Source of the DNA: Polyangium jinanense | GTDB taxonomy: Bacteria > Myxococcota > Polyangia > Polyangiales > Polyangiaceae | Reading direction: 5' to 3' | DNA length: 64,000 bases | Assembly (NCBI RefSeq): GCF_028435365.1 | Contig: NZ_JAGTJJ010000059.1 | Coordinates: 10,410 to 74,409 of the forward strand | In this document: piece by piece, positions 27,737 to 36,841 of the stretch | How the letters are laid out: every line of letters begins with the position of its first letter | Numbering within the stretch: the first letter of the stretch is position 1 | Position numbers and translations under genes: made by a program | Notes under the pieces: generated by a model | What the model saw: the letters and a program-made list of their open reading frames with translations, nothing else | Told to the model about the DNA's origin: nothing | Databases searched by the model: none

Positions 27737-28936
27737 ATGCCCGACGCACGCCCCCACCTCGGCGACGCCCACAACTTCGGTCGCCGCGTCACCCGCAAGG
27801 GCGGCCGCATCTGGAAGCCCCGCACGGTCTTCTGGGAGTGGCTCCTGCTCGCGGCGGACAGTCCGCTCCGGCGCTTCCTCTCCGAGACCGCCGAGCGAGA
27901 CGGGCTCGGCGCCGAGGCGTTCGGCTTTCTCCCCGACCTGAAGTTCTCCTCCCCACGCGCCCGCGACGGCGGCGAGGTGGAGGCCGTCACGCTGGAGCCG
28001 CTGCCCCTACCCTCGCCCGAGCAGAGGCGCGAGCTCGCGCGGATCGTGGGCCGCTCGCTCGCGCTCTGGAGCTTTCTCGGGGTCGCCGACCTGCACTGGG
28101 AAAACCTCGTGCTCGGCGTCGATTCGCGGGGAAAGGTGGTGTTCGCGCCGCTCGACATCGAGATGATCCTCGCCGATCTGTCGCTCCCGACCGAGACGAA
28201 GCTCTTGCCGGACGCCGATCCCGAATACGCCGCGATCTGCCGTCACGCCGCCGGCGTTCGGCGCGTGCTGCCGTATCTCGGTAAGCCCGTCGACCCGGCC
28301 GATCTGGTTGCCATGGCGAGCGCCTACCGCGGCACGCTCATCTTCCTCGAGCGCCACGCTCGCAAGATCGCCGACGTGTTCGCGAGCCTGCCCGAGCTCG
28401 GGGAGATGCCCATTCGGGTTTGCCTGCGCGGGACCGACGAATACGTCCGCGCCCGCTCGGACGCGTCGTCGTTATGGCCGCCGCTGCTCGACGCGGAGAC
28501 GGAGCAGCTCGCCCGCGGCGACATTCCCTACTTCTTCCAGCTCTACGGGCGGCGCGGCATTCACTGGTTCGGCAATCAGGAGCTTTCCCGGCTCGAAAGG
28601 CTTCCGCTCGAAGGCGACGTCCCGCAGCTCGATCCGGTCCTCCAGGTCTCGCGCGGCTTTCGCTCGCCCTCCCGCGCGAAGCTCCGCGAGGACGGGCTCT
28701 TCACGGTGCTCGGCGCCTTCGACCACGGCTCCTTCGCCGGCAAGCACGAGGCCGACGGGCTCGCGGTCACCTTTCGGAAACGCGCGCTCGTCGTGCACCT
28801 GGCCGACGGCGAGGAGCTCGAATCCCGGCGCAACCTGAGCGCGTTCGTCGGGAGCGTCTATCTGCCCTGTCGTTGCGGGGAGGTGCTCTCGGTGTTCGTC
28901 CCCGAGGTCACAGCGTGCGAAGCCCAGACGCGCTGA
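27737..28936 (+). CDS. DUF4135 / LanM-dehydratase-like protein, stand-alone
   Basis: The 399-residue protein contains ADLHWENLVLG followed by a DIEM motif about 20 residues later, which matches the kinase-like core of the dehydratase half of class II lanthipeptide synthetases (DLHxEN, then a D-x-E motif). Those enzymes phosphorylate and dehydrate Ser/Thr in a precursor peptide. Here the protein is far shorter than LanM, has no cyclase half, and no precursor-like small gene is evident beside it. It may be a stand-alone kinase or phospho-lyase with another substrate. It is followed 39 bp later by the DTW-domain gene. Confidence 0.65.
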   Translation: MPDARPHLGDAHNFGRRVTRKGGRIWKPRTVFWEWLLLAADSPLRRFLSETAERDGLGAEAFGFLPDLKFSSPRARDGGEVEAVTLEPLPLPSPEQRRELARIVGRSLALWSFLGVADLHWENLVLGVDSRGKVVFAPLDIEMILADLSLPTETKLLPDADPEYAAICRHAAGVRRVLPYLGKPVDPADLVAMASAYRGTLIFLERHARKIADVFASLPELGEMPIRVCLRGTDEYVRARSDASSLWPPLLDAETEQLARGDIPYFFQLYGRRGIHWFGNQELSRLERLPLEGDVPQLDPVLQVSRGFRSPSRAKLREDGLFTVLGAFDHGSFAGKHEADGLAVTFRKRALVVHLADGEELESRRNLSAFVGSVYLPCRCGEVLSVFVPEVTACEAQTR

Positions 28937-28975
28937 CGGCGATCCCCTGCCCCTTCGACGTGGTAACGTGACGCC

Positions 28976-29650
28976 GTGCTCCCCGCCTGTGACACCTGCC
29001 GCCGCCCGACCGTTGCCTGCGTGTGTGATCGGATCGTCTCGTACCCGACGGACCGCCGCGTGCTCATCTTGCAGCACCCGCAGGAGCAGGACGCGCTGCT
29101 CGGCTCGGCGCAGATCCTGATCGCGAGCTTGCCGAAGGCCGAGCTCGTCGTAGGCCTGAGCTGGCGCAACCTGGGGCACGCGCTCGGCGAGGAGGACGTC
29201 GACCCGCGCAAGTGGGCGGTCCTCTTCCCCGACAGCGAAGCGCAGAGCGACGTCACCACGAGGCGCGGCGCGCCCCTCGATCCGAAGGAGCTCGAGGGGA
29301 TCATCGTGCTCGACGGGACGTGGTCGAAGGCGAAGACCCTGTGGTGGCGCAATCCCTGGTTGAACAAGCTGAACCGCATGAACCTGCGGCCGACGAAGCC
29401 CTCGATCTACGGCCGGCTGCGCGCCGAGCCGCGGCGCGAGTACGTCTCGACGCTCGAATCCGTGGCGACCGCGCTCACGCTCTGCGGGGAGAAGCCGGAG
29501 ATCGCCGTGGGCCTCGAGCGTGTCTTTCGCACGCTGGTGCAGCGCGTCCGTGACGCGAACATCCCGTCGGAAGAACGAAAACTGCCGCGGCGGACACGTC
29601 CCCCGCGAAGGCCGGAGGCGCCGGCGGGGCCGAAGGCGCCGAAGGAGTGA
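28976..29650 (+). CDS. tapT: DTW-domain tRNA-uridine aminocarboxypropyltransferase
   Basis: The product has 224 residues from a GTG. It has the N-terminal Cys-rich signature CDTCRRPTVACVCD, the active-site motif LDGTWSKAKTL (DxTW) near residues 107-117, and RPTKPSIYGRLR. These are the marks of the DTW family, which transfers the aminocarboxypropyl group from SAM to uridine in the variable loop of tRNA (acp3U). The last 25 residues are a basic, Pro-rich tail. The symbol follows the E. coli family name and the assignment is by motif only. Confidence 0.85.
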   Translation: MLPACDTCRRPTVACVCDRIVSYPTDRRVLILQHPQEQDALLGSAQILIASLPKAELVVGLSWRNLGHALGEEDVDPRKWAVLFPDSEAQSDVTTRRGAPLDPKELEGIIVLDGTWSKAKTLWWRNPWLNKLNRMNLRPTKPSIYGRLRAEPRREYVSTLESVATALTLCGEKPEIAVGLERVFRTLVQRVRDANIPSEERKLPRRTRPPRRPEAPAGPKAPKE

Positions 29651-29705
29651 AGGGCGCGGCGGCACGGGTCTGGATGGCCCTGCCCTTCGACCCTACGTCG
29701 TGCGC

Positions 29706-30110
29706 ATGAACGAAGCGCAGCACGTTTCGCCCGCCGTGGATCTCGCCCTCGCCTTCGTGAAGACGGTCCAGGCCGGCGGGGACATCCAGGGGCTCGTGAC
29801 CGACGACGTCGAGGAGGAGGAGCTGCCGAACCGGATCTTCGCCGCGGGCGCGCGGCGCGATCTTCCGGCGATGCGGGCGGGGGTCGAGCGGGGCAAGACG
29901 ATCTTCGCGGAGCAGCGGTACCGGGTGCTGCGCGCGTTCGGCGACGCGACGCAGGCCGTGCTGGAGCTCGAGTGGACGGGCGTCCTCGCGATGCAGCTCG
30001 GCTCACTCGCGCAGGGCGCGACGATGCGCGCGGCGTGCGCGTTTTTCTTTGATACGCGGGATGGAAAGATCGCACGCGTCCGCCATTACGACGCGTTCGA
30101 TCCGTTCTGA
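29706..30110 (+). CDS. NTF2/SnoaL-like small protein
   Basis: The product has 134 residues. The ATG at 29706 opens directly into the domain; an earlier in-frame ATG would overlap the preceding gene. The sequence shows the cone-shaped NTF2-like pattern: a first helix (PAVDLALAFVKTVQAGG), short strands with RYRVLRAFGDATQAVLELEWTG, and a final strand DGKIARVRHYDAFDPF. Members include isomerases, cyclases and binding proteins, so the reaction cannot be named. It ends 13 bp from a convergent lipoprotein gene. Confidence 0.75.
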   Translation: MNEAQHVSPAVDLALAFVKTVQAGGDIQGLVTDDVEEEELPNRIFAAGARRDLPAMRAGVERGKTIFAEQRYRVLRAFGDATQAVLELEWTGVLAMQLGSLAQGATMRAACAFFFDTRDGKIARVRHYDAFDPF

Positions 30111-30123
30111 AGGGCGAACCCGC

Positions 30124-31869
30124 TCAGGGCGTGAAGATGCCCGTGTACGTCTGCGCGACCGCGAGCGTCCCGGCCGAGGGCTGGAAGGGTTTTTCGAAGG
30201 GATCGCCGACGAGCGCGGAGACTTGGACGTGATAGTACCGGCCGGCCTGGAGCACGCCCGCCGGGATCACGAAGGACGTCTCCGTCGTCTTGGCCACGAG
30301 AACGCTCGTCCGCGGGGAGAGGTACCCCATGGGGTTCGTGACGTCGTCGAGCAAGACGACCACGACCCTGTAATGGTGCGGGGTCCCGGTCGCCGGCGGA
30401 TCCCACGTGACGGTGGGCGTCATGCCGATCGCGGTCGTCGGCTGAGCGACGGGCAGGGTCTTCCCGTCGAGCTTCACGTTGCGGGGCAGGCCGAAGAGCG
30501 GTGTGAACGGTTTGTCGACCGCATCGGAGAGCGGCCTGCTGAGGACGAAGTAGCCGTTCAGCCGCTCCGTCGTGCCCTCGATCGGGTGCTGCACCCGCGA
30601 GTTGAAGTTGAACGTCATTCTCGCATGCGGTGTGCCGTGCGTGTAGGGATTGCCGTACGAGAACGTCCCCGCATAATCGCCCGGCATGGCGAGCTTCGTC
30701 GTGAGGTTGCAGCCATTCGGGCAGGCGACGGGGTCGCACGTGCCGCCGCCGCCGCTGGGGAAGCAGGCCGGATCCACGGGGACCTCCTGGCTCGTCACGA
30801 GCATCGAGACGAGCTCCGGGATGTTGCCATAGATGGCGATGTCCCCGCCCGGCTCCTGGTGGATCCCCAGCGAGACGGAGGCGGACTGCGGCGTCGCCGG
30901 GCCGTTTTGCTCGAGCTCCGCGAGGAACGCGTTTCCCTTGTAATCGATGTCGAACGTGGATTGCGCGAGCGGCTGGAAGGTGCCCGTGATCGACGCGGGC
31001 TGTCCGTCCTTCATGGTGACGGAGCTCGTCGAGAAGGAGGCGCGGGCCGAGAGGACATGCGCGGTGGACCAGGGAATGTCGTAATTCGCGGCATTGGGCA
31101 CGAGGCTGTCCACGAGGTGCGTGACCTGGAGGATGTCGCCCTTCGTGGCGTCGACGAGCGGCCGCACGTCGCCATCGCGGCTCGCCGGGTACGCGGAGAT
31201 GAGCCACGGGAACGCGTAATTCGAAAAGGCCGTCCCGCCCTCGCCCGGCATTCCAGGCACGGACGCGTCGGGGCTGATGAGCGCGTCGGCGTCGGCGTTG
31301 TACGAATAAAACTCGAGCCCATCCACGTGGGTGTCCTGCTGCCAGTTCGCGAGCCCGTCCGCCGTGATCGCGGCGTCGAACTCCTGCTGGCCGCCCACGA
31401 CATCGGGGCGCCCCGCGAAGATGCGGCCGATGTCGACGGTCCGGGCCTCGAGCCGGAAGAGCTCGAGCCGGGGCCAGCCGTTCATCGAGCCCGCGGGAGG
31501 CGGGACCGTGAATGCGAGCCAGTACGGGCCCTCGGGCACCCCGGGGATCTCGAATCGTTTTCCATCCGCCGAGAGCGCGCCGGGGAACGTTTGGGATGCG
31601 CCGTCCAGGAGGATCCGCGCCTCGACCGACGTGTAGATCCCGAGATCCCGGATCTTCGTGACCTCCCCATTTTCGGTCCGGTAGGTATCCGTCAGCTCGA
31701 GGACCACGCCATCGAAGGCACCGCCCCCGCCGCCGGTTCCGCCGACGCCGCCGCTCCCGCCCTCCCCAGCGGTTCCGCCGCTCCCCCCGCTCCCGCCGCC
31801 GCCGCCGCAGCCGGAGGCCCACAGAACACCCATCCCGAGCAAGCCAATCCATCGAAGAGAAGTACGCAT
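30124..31869 (-). CDS. Large surface lipoprotein with Gly-rich linker and FN3-like C-terminus
   Basis: The product has 581 residues from the ATG at 31869; upstream codons in the frame are rejected because the signal peptide begins here. The lipobox is WASGC with Cys at residue 21, followed by a Gly/Ser linker of about 30 residues. The middle is beta-rich and contains Cys-x-x-G clusters (CFPSGGGGTCDPVACPNGC). The last 100 residues (PTVTWDPPATG, then YRVVVVLLDDVTNP and YYHVQVSAL) look like a fibronectin type III or similar beta-sandwich. It is a probable cell-surface or adhesion protein of unknown role. Confidence 0.75.
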   Translation of the reverse strand: MRTSLRWIGLLGMGVLWASGCGGGGGSGGSGGTAGEGGSGGVGGTGGGGGAFDGVVLELTDTYRTENGEVTKIRDLGIYTSVEARILLDGASQTFPGALSADGKRFEIPGVPEGPYWLAFTVPPPAGSMNGWPRLELFRLEARTVDIGRIFAGRPDVVGGQQEFDAAITADGLANWQQDTHVDGLEFYSYNADADALISPDASVPGMPGEGGTAFSNYAFPWLISAYPASRDGDVRPLVDATKGDILQVTHLVDSLVPNAANYDIPWSTAHVLSARASFSTSSVTMKDGQPASITGTFQPLAQSTFDIDYKGNAFLAELEQNGPATPQSASVSLGIHQEPGGDIAIYGNIPELVSMLVTSQEVPVDPACFPSGGGGTCDPVACPNGCNLTTKLAMPGDYAGTFSYGNPYTHGTPHARMTFNFNSRVQHPIEGTTERLNGYFVLSRPLSDAVDKPFTPLFGLPRNVKLDGKTLPVAQPTTAIGMTPTVTWDPPATGTPHHYRVVVVLLDDVTNPMGYLSPRTSVLVAKTTETSFVIPAGVLQAGRYYHVQVSALVGDPFEKPFQPSAGTLAVAQTYTGIFTP

Positions 31870-31918
31870 GGACACATGGGAGCACCAAGCGTCTTCGGGC
31901 GTCAAGCTCGGAGCATGT

Positions 31919-33238
31919 TCAGGAAAGGCGCTCCTCGACAATCATCCGCACGCCGTGCCTCGGTCCCGCATTGGCGGCGCGCACGGCGCCGTTATCGGGT
32001 TTGAGCGACGCGAGCCGCAATTTGTGACGCCGGAGCAGCGTCCCGAGCACGAGCTTCATCTCGTAACCCGCCATGGCCGCGCCCAGGCAGCGCCGCGCGC
32101 CGCCGCCGTACGGCAGGAATTCGAACGGCGAGTATTGGCGGTCGAGGAATCGCTCGGGCGAAAACCGCTGCGGATCGGGATAAACGTCTTCGCGGAAATG
32201 GGCGACCGAGATCGCCGCGACCACGCCCGTGCCGGCCGGCAGGTTGTAGCCGCCGACATCCAGGGGCCGGAGGAGCTTGCGGGGCGCGGGCGCGGGCGCG
32301 AGCGGGTAGCGGCGGAGCGTCTCGTTGCACACGGCCTCGAGATACGGGAGTTTTCCGAGGTTTTCCGGTTCGGGAGCGGGCCCGAGGGACGAAAGCTCGT
32401 CGCGGAGGCGCCCGAGCACGGCGGCGTTTTCGGGCCGGTGGAGCGCGTAGAGGGCCCAGGCGATGGCGATCGCCGTCGTCTCGTGCCCGGCGAACACCAG
32501 GAGAATGAGCTGATCGCGGATTTCGTCGTCGTCCATCGGCTGCCCGTCCTCGGTGCGCGCAGCGAGCAAGAGGCTCAGGATGTCCTCGCGTGGCCCCGTG
32601 GCGCGGCCTTTCGCGATGAGCTCGTCGAGCGCGGCGTGAAGGCGGCGGCGGCGCTCGATGAAGCGTGCGTAGGGGCCGATGCCCCCGAATTCGCGGCGCA
32701 GCGCGGGGAAGAGGGCGAGGAGCGGCGAGATGCCATTGGTAATTTCGAGCAGGAGCTTGGCCAGCGCCTGCATGCCGGCGCGCTCGGTGACGCCGAAGAC
32801 GACCTGCAGGATGACGTCGAGCGAGAGCTCCTGCAGGACGTCGGACATCGTGACGGTTTGTCCGATCTGGAAGCCCGCGGCGCGCTCCTCGGTGAGCCGC
32901 ACCATCTGCTCGCCATAGGCGCGCATGCGGGCTCCGTGGAACGGGGGCATCATGAGCTTGCGCGCTCGCCTGTGGTTGGTCCCGCTTGCGAGGATGAGCG
33001 AGCGGGGGCCGACGAAGACGCCGAGGTCCTGGTTGAGGGGCTCGAACGTGTCCGGATCGGCCGTGTAGACGGCCTTGATGCCCGCGGGATCGCCGGTCAT
33101 GACGAGCGGGGGATCGCCCGGGAAGGTGAACGTTCCGCCGTATTTCTGCGTGATCGGCTTCATGCAGCCGATGGGATCCCGCATGTATCGAACGAGGCTC
33201 GTGATGCTGGTGCGCGGCCCAGGCGGTAGGTTCCCCAT
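31919..33238 (-). CDS. Cytochrome P450
   Basis: The product has 439 residues from the ATG at 33238 (MGNLPPGP, a normal P450 start). It has the I-helix oxygen-activation motif AGHETT near 247-252, the K-helix ETLRRYP, and the heme-binding loop FLPYGGGARRCLGAA with the axial Cys near residue 384. No membrane anchor or fused reductase is present, so it is a soluble enzyme needing separate redox partners. It resembles CYP families that oxidise terpenoids or fatty acids, but the substrate cannot be told. The divergent phosphatase gene starts 82 bp away. Confidence 0.93.
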   Translation of the reverse strand: MGNLPPGPRTSITSLVRYMRDPIGCMKPITQKYGGTFTFPGDPPLVMTGDPAGIKAVYTADPDTFEPLNQDLGVFVGPRSLILASGTNHRRARKLMMPPFHGARMRAYGEQMVRLTEERAAGFQIGQTVTMSDVLQELSLDVILQVVFGVTERAGMQALAKLLLEITNGISPLLALFPALRREFGGIGPYARFIERRRRLHAALDELIAKGRATGPREDILSLLLAARTEDGQPMDDDEIRDQLILLVFAGHETTAIAIAWALYALHRPENAAVLGRLRDELSSLGPAPEPENLGKLPYLEAVCNETLRRYPLAPAPAPRKLLRPLDVGGYNLPAGTGVVAAISVAHFREDVYPDPQRFSPERFLDRQYSPFEFLPYGGGARRCLGAAMAGYEMKLVLGTLLRRHKLRLASLKPDNGAVRAANAGPRHGVRMIVEERLS

Positions 33239-33319
33239 CGCGTCATGATGCCAAGTTCGCAGCGGCACCACAACGCAAACTTACCTGCGGGGCACGAGGC
33301 TGGTAAACTGCCGGCCGGC

Positions 33320-33772
33320 ATGGTTCTCCGCGATTACCAGTGGGTCACGAGCTCCCTTGCGGTCGGCAGCGCCGTCGCCAAGCAAGACCAGGTCTCGGCG
33401 CTCGTCGCCGACGGGGTCAGCCACGTGCTCGATTGCAGGGGGGGAGAGTCGGCGAAGGCGCTCTACGTGGGGACCGGCATCGTCTACAAGCACGCCCCAG
33501 CGCTCGACGACGGAAAACCCAAGCCCGACGAGTGGTTCTTCCAGGGAATCGATTTCGTCCTCGGGGCGCTGCGGTGGCCGAGAGCGAAGGCGCTCGTCCA
33601 TTGCAAGTTCGGCATGTCGCGCGCCCCGTCGATGATGTTCGCGATCCTCGTCGCGCAAGGCATCTCCGGGGACGAGGCGGAGGCGCGTATCCAGAACGCG
33701 CGGCCGGCCGCGAAGGTGACGTACCGCAAGGACGCCGAGCGCGCCGGCCGGCGATGGTGGATCCGGCATTGA
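33320..33772 (+). CDS. Dual-specificity protein phosphatase-like
   Basis: The product has 150 residues. The signature loop HCKFGMSRAP gives the CX5R site with Cys95 and Arg101. A general-acid Asp candidate lies in ALDDGKPKPDEWF about 30 residues earlier. This is the compact fold of DSP/Cys phosphatases, also seen in bacterial enzymes that remove phosphate from proteins, sugars or lipids. The ATG at 33320 is preferred because an earlier in-frame ATG at 33245 would leave almost no promoter space from the divergent P450 gene. Confidence 0.8.
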   Translation: MVLRDYQWVTSSLAVGSAVAKQDQVSALVADGVSHVLDCRGGESAKALYVGTGIVYKHAPALDDGKPKPDEWFFQGIDFVLGALRWPRAKALVHCKFGMSRAPSMMFAILVAQGISGDEAEARIQNARPAAKVTYRKDAERAGRRWWIRH

Positions 33773-33824
33773 AGGGCCGAGGATCCGCCCCGCGGCCCTG
33801 AAAACCGAGCTACCCTTCGGCACC

Positions 33825-34337
33825 ATGCTCGCCTGCGTCGACGTCGCCTACGCTCCCGACGACACCTTCGCCGTCGCCGCCGGCCTGCTCTTTCACCGCT
33901 GGGACGACGCGGCCGCCGCGAAGGAGCTCACCGCCCGCATCGACGAAGTCGCGCCCTACGAACCCGGCGCCTTCTACCGGCGCGAGCTCCCCCCGCTCCT
34001 CGGCTTGCTGGGAAAGGTCGACCCGCTGCCCGAGGTCGTCGTCGTGGACGGCTACGTGTGGCTCTCGGCCGACGGGCGGCCGGGGCTCGGGGCGCGGCTC
34101 TTCGAGGCGTTCGGTGGGCGGGTCGTGGTCGTCGGCGTGGCGAAGACCGCGTTCCACGGCGACGCGCCGGCCGCCCAGGTAAAGCGTGGCAAGAGTGAAA
34201 AACCGCTCCACGTCACGGCCGCGGGCGCGACGCCGGACGAGGCGGCGGCGTGGATCCGATCGATGCACGGCCCGCACCGGCTCCCCACCCTGCTCGCCCG
34301 TGTCGACAGGCTCTGCCGGGATGCATTGATGCGATGA
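33825..34337 (+). CDS. Endonuclease V-like protein, short form
   Basis: The 170-residue protein follows the endonuclease V order: strand CVDVAY with Asp6, YEPGAFYRRELP with the acidic Glu, VVVDGYVWL with a second Asp, and VGVAKTAFHG. Endonuclease V cuts DNA or RNA next to inosine and is usually 210-230 residues; this one lacks part of the normal C-terminus but keeps all the acidic residues I can place. The TGA stop overlaps the next ATG in an ATGA. Function in inosine repair is likely but not certain. Confidence 0.65.
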   Translation: MLACVDVAYAPDDTFAVAAGLLFHRWDDAAAAKELTARIDEVAPYEPGAFYRRELPPLLGLLGKVDPLPEVVVVDGYVWLSADGRPGLGARLFEAFGGRVVVVGVAKTAFHGDAPAAQVKRGKSEKPLHVTAAGATPDEAAAWIRSMHGPHRLPTLLARVDRLCRDALMR

Positions 34338-35113
34338 AAAAAGACGACCCCCGCATCCGCCTCGTGTTGCGCCTCGTCACGGCCGTCTTGATCGTCGCCC
34401 TCTTCTTGTTCGAGGGGAACATGCTCATCGGCCCGATCACCCGGGTTTTCCCCCGCGAATGCGCGGCCGTGACGCCTTCGCCGCCGCAAGTGGACACCAC
34501 GCTCTTGCCCGCGCACGTGGTCGGCCAGGAAAACCTCTGCAACCGCGTATCCGACGGCCATTGCGAGCGCGTCGCCTTTGGGGACCGGGTCTCGGGCGCT
34601 TGCAAGAACGGCGGTATGATCGGGGACTGGACGGTGAAGGACGCGGCGACCGGGGCCCTGCGTTGGTCGGGGCAATACGAGGGGGGCTGGGCGAACGGTG
34701 ACTTCCGCGTCTGCAAGGATCCCACGCATTGCGACAGCTTCCGCATCAAGGACCTGCACCTCGACGGCCCGTCGGTCACGTGGGAGCGCGACGGCGACCG
34801 ATGGATCGAGCTCTCCGGCCGGTACGAGCGCGGCCGGGGCGTCGGGCGATGGGTGCGCCGCATCGACGGCAAAGGCGCGGTCCGCTCGGCGCTGGTCTTC
34901 GACGAGCAGGGCCTCGACGCAAAAGAATTTTTCTATTGCACGAACGGGAACCTGAAAGAGCGCCGCGGGCAACGCACGATCGTCTTCGACGCTGAAAATC
35001 GTCGAATCGCGGAGCGGGGCCCCGAGGGGCCGCTGCGGATCCTCGACGCCGCGGGAAATGTGGTCCGGGACGCGCGTCCCGACGAAGAAACGACGCTCTG
35101 TCCCCTGCCCTGA
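34334..35113 (+). CDS. Membrane-anchored protein of unknown function
   Basis: The product has 259 residues. The ATG at 34334 overlaps the preceding stop (ATGA), which decides the start. A membrane segment (LVTAVLIVALFLFEGNMLI, about residues 13-31) anchors a mostly periplasmic domain. That domain shows repeated G-x-W-x motifs, GDWTVKDAATGALRWSGQY and GVGRWVRRIDGKG, similar to MORN-like toxin_15 or antitoxin repeats. Cys pairs could form disulfides. The function is unknown. A nested inverted-repeat element starts about 26 bp later. Confidence 0.65.
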   Translation: MKKDDPRIRLVLRLVTAVLIVALFLFEGNMLIGPITRVFPRECAAVTPSPPQVDTTLLPAHVVGQENLCNRVSDGHCERVAFGDRVSGACKNGGMIGDWTVKDAATGALRWSGQYEGGWANGDFRVCKDPTHCDSFRIKDLHLDGPSVTWERDGDRWIELSGRYERGRGVGRWVRRIDGKGAVRSALVFDEQGLDAKEFFYCTNGNLKERRGQRTIVFDAENRRIAERGPEGPLRILDAAGNVVRDARPDEETTLCPLP

Positions 35114-35138
35114 GCTGCACGCCCATCGAGGAGCGCTT

Positions 35139-35439
35139 CGCCGGGGCGCCGCCCCGGACCCCGCGGGGGCTGTCCGCCCCTCGACCCGGACCAGGCACGG
35201 CCTGGACCGAGGGTGGAAGAACTGCGCTCCGCGCAGTTCTTCCAACGGGCCCGTTGAACCGTGTCGCCCGTCGAGACGTCAGCACTGCTGTCTTGATTGG
35301 CGAGATCGTCGCCAGTCTCGACCGGGCCTGTGCGATGAACTGCGCATCGCGCAGTTCATCGTCCTGGGTCCAGCCCCTGGCTGGTCCGGGTGCAGGGGGC
35401 GGACAGCCCCTGCTGGGGCCTGGGGCAACGCCCCAGCGC
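35139..35439. repeat. Nested inverted-repeat element, copy C
   Basis: This full copy has an AAGAACT-type long stem on the left and an ATGAACT type on the right. In the left stem the core is GCGCTCCGCGC instead of GCGCGATGCGC, keeping the pairs. The third hairpin on the right is CCAGCCCCTGGCTGG, another compensated variant. Its right arm is repeated almost exactly at 35715-35820, beyond a 43-bp tandem array. Confidence 0.85.
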
Positions 35440-35463
35440 AGCGGCGTCGACCCGACACAGCTC

Positions 35464-35705
35464 GGGACCTTCGCGAACGGAGCGCAACATCGACCGGGAG
35501 GTCCCGGGACCTTCGCGCATGGAGCGCAACATCGATCCGGGAGGTCCCGGGACCTTCGCGAACGGAGCGCACCATCGATCCGGGAAGCCCCGGGACCTGC
35601 GTGAACGGGTTCCCACACCGATCCGGGAAGCCCCGGGACCTGCGGGAACGGGGTCGAAGACCGATGACGGAGGCCGAGGGACCTGCCCGCGCGGCGGAGA
35701 GGGGG
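35464..35705. repeat. 43-bp tandem repeat, about six units
   Basis: GGGACC begins units at 35464, 35506, 35549, 35592, 35635 and 35678. The unit contains TTCGCGAACGGAGCGCA and ATCGATCCGGGA, and the sequence GGTCCCGGGACC makes a palindrome at each junction. Since 43 is not a multiple of three, the array is not coding. It sits between element copy C and a duplicated element half (copy D). Confidence 0.85.
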
Positions 35706-35714
35706 TGAAAGCTG

Positions 35715-35820
35715 CGATGAACTGCGCACCGCGCAGTTCATCGTCCTGGGTCCAGCCCCTGGCTGGTCCGGGTGCAGGGGCGGACAGCCCCTGCTGGGGC
35801 CTGGGGCAACGCCCCAGCGC
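35715..35820. repeat. Nested inverted-repeat element, isolated half (copy D)
   Basis: This is a near-exact direct repeat of the right arm of copy C (35333-35439), without a partner arm. The 43-bp array lies between the two arms. The simplest reading is that an unequal exchange or local duplication copied one arm when the array formed. Confidence 0.85.
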
Positions 35821-35871
35821 AGCGGCGTCAACATGAGACCAATGCTCAGCTGTTCTGATACAAGGGGCACG

Positions 35872-36786
35872 ATGCGCCCGCGCGCCGATCGCCACGTTCC
35901 CCTCCGCCGCCTCGGCCTCGTGGTTTCCCTTGCGCTGCTCGCCGCCTGCGCCGGCCCCGAGACCGGCAAATCCCCGGAGCCTGCGTCCTCGTCTGGCGGC
36001 GGCGCGCCGACCGGGCCCTTGCGCCACGCGTACGGCCCTGATCCCTCTCAATTCGGGGAGCTGCGTGTCCCGCAAGGCGAAGGCCCGCACCCCGTGATGG
36101 TGATCCTTCACGGCGGCTGCTGGGCCGATGGGTATCGCAAGGACCTCATGGACGGCATGAGCGAATCCCTCACCAAAGCAGGGTTCGCCACCTGGAACGT
36201 CGAATACCGCCGCCTCGGCAGCGGTGGGTATCCGGTCACGCTCACCGATGTCGGCCTCGCCGTGGACACGCTCCGTGATCTCGCCTCGACGCACCATCTC
36301 GACACGACGAAGGTCTTCACGGTTGGCCATTCCGCCGGCGGGCAGCTCGCCGTCTGGGTCGCCGCTCGCGCACGCCTGCCCGCTGGAAATCCCCTCCGCG
36401 GCGTGAATCCCCTCCCCGTCGCTGGCGCCGTCTCCCTCGCCGGCGTCCTCGATCTCGCCGAAGCTCTCGACCTCGGCGTCTGCGGCACCGCGGCGGCAAA
36501 CCTCCTCGGGGGCAGCCCGACCGAGGTCCCCGCGCGGTACGCCGAGGCTTCTCCGCGCGCTCTTTTGCCGATCGGCGTACGACAGATCCTCGTCCACGGG
36601 ACTGACGACGCCATCGTCCCCCTCGTGATGAGCACCCATTACCTCGACGCCGCGAAGGCGGCCGGCGAGAAGGACATCACGCTGAAGGTCATCGAGGGCG
36701 GCGATCATTTCGACATGATCGAGCCGTCGTCGACGAAATGGGCCGAGGTCTCCCAGGCGATCGTCGGGATCGGGGCGCTTCCCTGA
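35872..36786 (+). CDS. Lipoprotein alpha/beta hydrolase
   Basis: The product has 304 residues from the ATG at 35872; a weaker start lies 39 bp upstream. The signal peptide ends in a lipobox (LLAAC) near residue 29. The hydrolase core has HGGCW (oxyanion hole) near residue 81, the nucleophile elbow VGHSAGGQLA, an acid in HGTDDAIVP and the His in GGDHFDMIEP. This triad resembles BD-FAE/kynurenine formamidase-like esterases. It is anchored in the envelope, and the substrate is unknown. It reads toward the antiporter gene 56 bp away. Confidence 0.85.
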   Translation: MRPRADRHVPLRRLGLVVSLALLAACAGPETGKSPEPASSSGGGAPTGPLRHAYGPDPSQFGELRVPQGEGPHPVMVILHGGCWADGYRKDLMDGMSESLTKAGFATWNVEYRRLGSGGYPVTLTDVGLAVDTLRDLASTHHLDTTKVFTVGHSAGGQLAVWVAARARLPAGNPLRGVNPLPVAGAVSLAGVLDLAEALDLGVCGTAAANLLGGSPTEVPARYAEASPRALLPIGVRQILVHGTDDAIVPLVMSTHYLDAAKAAGEKDITLKVIEGGDHFDMIEPSSTKWAEVSQAIVGIGALP

Positions 36787-36841
36787 TGGTCGCGACAGAG
36801 TTTTTCCGTCACGCTCATCTCCTCTCTTCGATTCCCGCGCA

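Noticed and set aside
30049..32004. A 651-codon plus-strand frame over the surface lipoprotein gene
   Set aside because: Composition is that of an antisense shadow, and the minus strand has a lipobox and ordered domains.
35464..35705. Possible CRISPR array
   Set aside because: The whole 43-bp unit is conserved and has no spacers.
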